Source: Acidobacteriaceae bacterium
GTDB lineage: Bacteria > Acidobacteriota > Terriglobia > Terriglobales > Acidobacteriaceae
Reading direction: 5' to 3'
DNA: 64,000 nucleotides
Assembly: GCA_025350325.1 (NCBI GenBank)
Contig: JANXYB010000078.1
Span: 50,113-114,112 of the forward strand
Under the pieces are notes generated by a model. It searched no databases. It was given only the letters and a program-made list of their open reading frames with translations, and was not told where the DNA came from. Made by a program: the position numbers and the translations under genes. Shown here piece by piece: positions 62,834-64,000 of the stretch; the first letter of the stretch is position 1, and each line of letters opens with the position of its first letter.

Positions 62834-64000
62834 AATTCCTGAGTCGGTTATGCAAACGCCTTCTCAACTTCATCACCATGCGTCCGGGCGATGAAAGGTC
62901 CGGTGACGAGCGGCTGAGAGAAGAGATGGAGTCGCATTTAGCGGCCCAGACTGAAGAGAACATTCGCGCCGGTATGACGGCCCATGAGGCGCGCCGCAAC
63001 GCACGTATGAGGTTCGGCCCTTTGAACGCAATTCGGGAAAGTTACCACGCCGAAGCGGGACTGCCCTTCGTTGAGACTCTCCTGATGGATGCTCGTTACG
63101 CTTTTCGCGTCCTTCTAAAGTCTCCCGCGTTCACGTTGGTAGCCGTGCTGACTCTGATGCTGGGGATTGGTGCCAACGTGGTCGTCTTTGGAGTGTTGAA
63201 TGCGGTTCTGCTGCATCCGCTGGATGTAAGGGACCCACAGAGTCTGTATCAACTTCGTCACAAGGCGTGGATGAGCGCGAGGTTACTGACGACGTCGTAT
63301 CCAGCCTTTCTAGACTTCAGTCGCCGGAATACTACCTTCAGCGGGTTAACCGGGATCTATGGATATTCTCACGCCAGCCTAGTCTGGCGTAATGCGGTCA
63401 TGAGTCTCCATGGCGATGAGGTCAGCGGCAATTATTTTGATCTGCTGGGGGTGCAGCCGGAGGCAGGACGATTCTTTCATGCAGCAGACGAGCATGGTCA
63501 AAATTCAACTCCGTACGTGGTGTTGAGCGATGCACTGTGGCGAAGCGCGTTTCATGCCGATCCTGGTGTCGTGGGGACGACCGTCGACCTCAACAACCGT
63601 CCGTTCACGGTGGTAGGCGTGACTCCGGCCCGGTTCCACGGAACGGAGCAGTTCGTGTGGCCGGACTACTGGGTGCCGATGGTGAACGAGGAGCAGGTTG
63701 AAGGGTGGGACTACCTGCATAGCCGGACGTCGATTGCTGTCACGGTGATTAGGCCGGCTCAAGCCGGGAGTCACACCGCAGCAGGCGACAGAAAATTTGG
63801 ACGCGATTGCGCCCGAGCTTGCCAAGGAGTATCCAGAGAGCGACGACGGACAATCGCTGCAGGCAAGCGATGCAGCGGTCGAGAAACATAGAGCTATGAT
63901 TGAGGCGGCCCGGAGCATTCCCGGCGCGACGGCCGCAGGTACCGTGAGCCGAACACCGTTTACCGGCGGCATGCATGGAGTTCCAATCTTCCTCCCGAGG
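62830..64000 (+). pseudogene. MacB-like permease (acidobacterial ADOP type), frameshifted and probably deleted, runs off the window
   Basis: The first frame is sound to about residue 306: an N-terminal RLREEMESHLAAQTEENI-type extension, a helix (FTLVAVLTLMLGIGANVVVF) and a MacB periplasmic domain. At 63751 an extra A shifts the frame; the first frame then stops at 63891, while the next one continues with GRLKPGVTPQQATENLDAIA to the end of the window. In that frame the text passes from EYPESDDGQSL straight to IEAARSIPGATAAGTV, a segment normally found much later in such permeases, so the FtsX helices appear to be missing. Confidence 0.75.

Noticed and set aside
1..64000. CRISPR arrays, tRNA or rRNA genes, insertion sequences, prophage
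   Set aside because: No regularly spaced repeats, cloverleaf-like sequences, transposase, integrase or phage structural motifs were seen on either strand.

Overview
The window looks like a chromosomal segment of an Acidobacteriota genome, most likely class Terriglobia (Acidobacteriia). This is inferred, not proven. The signs are a moderately high GC content, three large Oar-type TonB-dependent receptors with an N-terminal carboxypeptidase-regulatory-like domain, a PadR regulator overlapping a permease with the N-terminal extension typical of acidobacterial MacB-like permeases, and several small proteins of a lineage-specific kind. No rRNA, tRNA, CRISPR array, integrase or transposase was seen, so this is mostly core chromosome with lineage-specific inserts.

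Region 1 to 4.1 kb: the 3' part of a DinG/YoaA-type helicase, a VOC-fold protein, the frameshifted remains of a nicotinamidase gene (pncA), and a TolC-like outer-membrane efflux protein. Region 4.1 to 11.2 kb, minus strand: a tightly packed seven-gene operon whose starts and stops mostly overlap. In order of transcription it encodes a polyprenyl diphosphate synthase, an FtsX/MacB-type permease, its ATPase, a cbb3-oxidase-like subunit I that lacks several canonical ligands, a small four-helix membrane protein, a fusion of a 12-helix MFS-like domain to a CcoO-like and a second cytochrome c domain, and a YceI protein (a family known to bind polyisoprenoids). This is the most unusual part of the window. 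A two-component system reads divergently from it and runs on into 6-phosphogluconolactonase and glucokinase (11.4 to 15.4 kb).

Region 15.4 to 27.3 kb: a short His-rich secreted peptide, a DinB/YfiT-like protein, a 532-residue protein with a PD-(D/E)XK-like C-terminus, threonine aldolase plus a short-chain dehydrogenase, an OPT-family transporter, a NagX-like membrane acyltransferase, a CPBP protease, and a divergent SpoIIM/RDD pair whose start codons share one CATG. Region 27.3 to 33.2 kb: a TonB-dependent receptor behind a LacI-type palindrome, a TPR protein, a small unknown protein, and a 36-residue peptide with eleven consecutive positions that are almost all His.

Region 33.3 to 51.5 kb is housekeeping on the plus strand: tldD, pmbA, a UvrC-like protein without the C-terminal nuclease, a HEAT-like protein, rpe, a BamD-like lipoprotein, then one long operon of valS, a J-domain protein, nadC, birA, coaX, an unknown gene, rlmD and comEC. 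Region 51.4 to 64 kb: a very large TonB receptor on the minus strand, obgE, another TonB receptor, a cupin, a decayed ORF region, a Tat-exported ferritin-like protein, and padR followed by a permease gene that is frameshifted and probably internally deleted, and that runs off the window.
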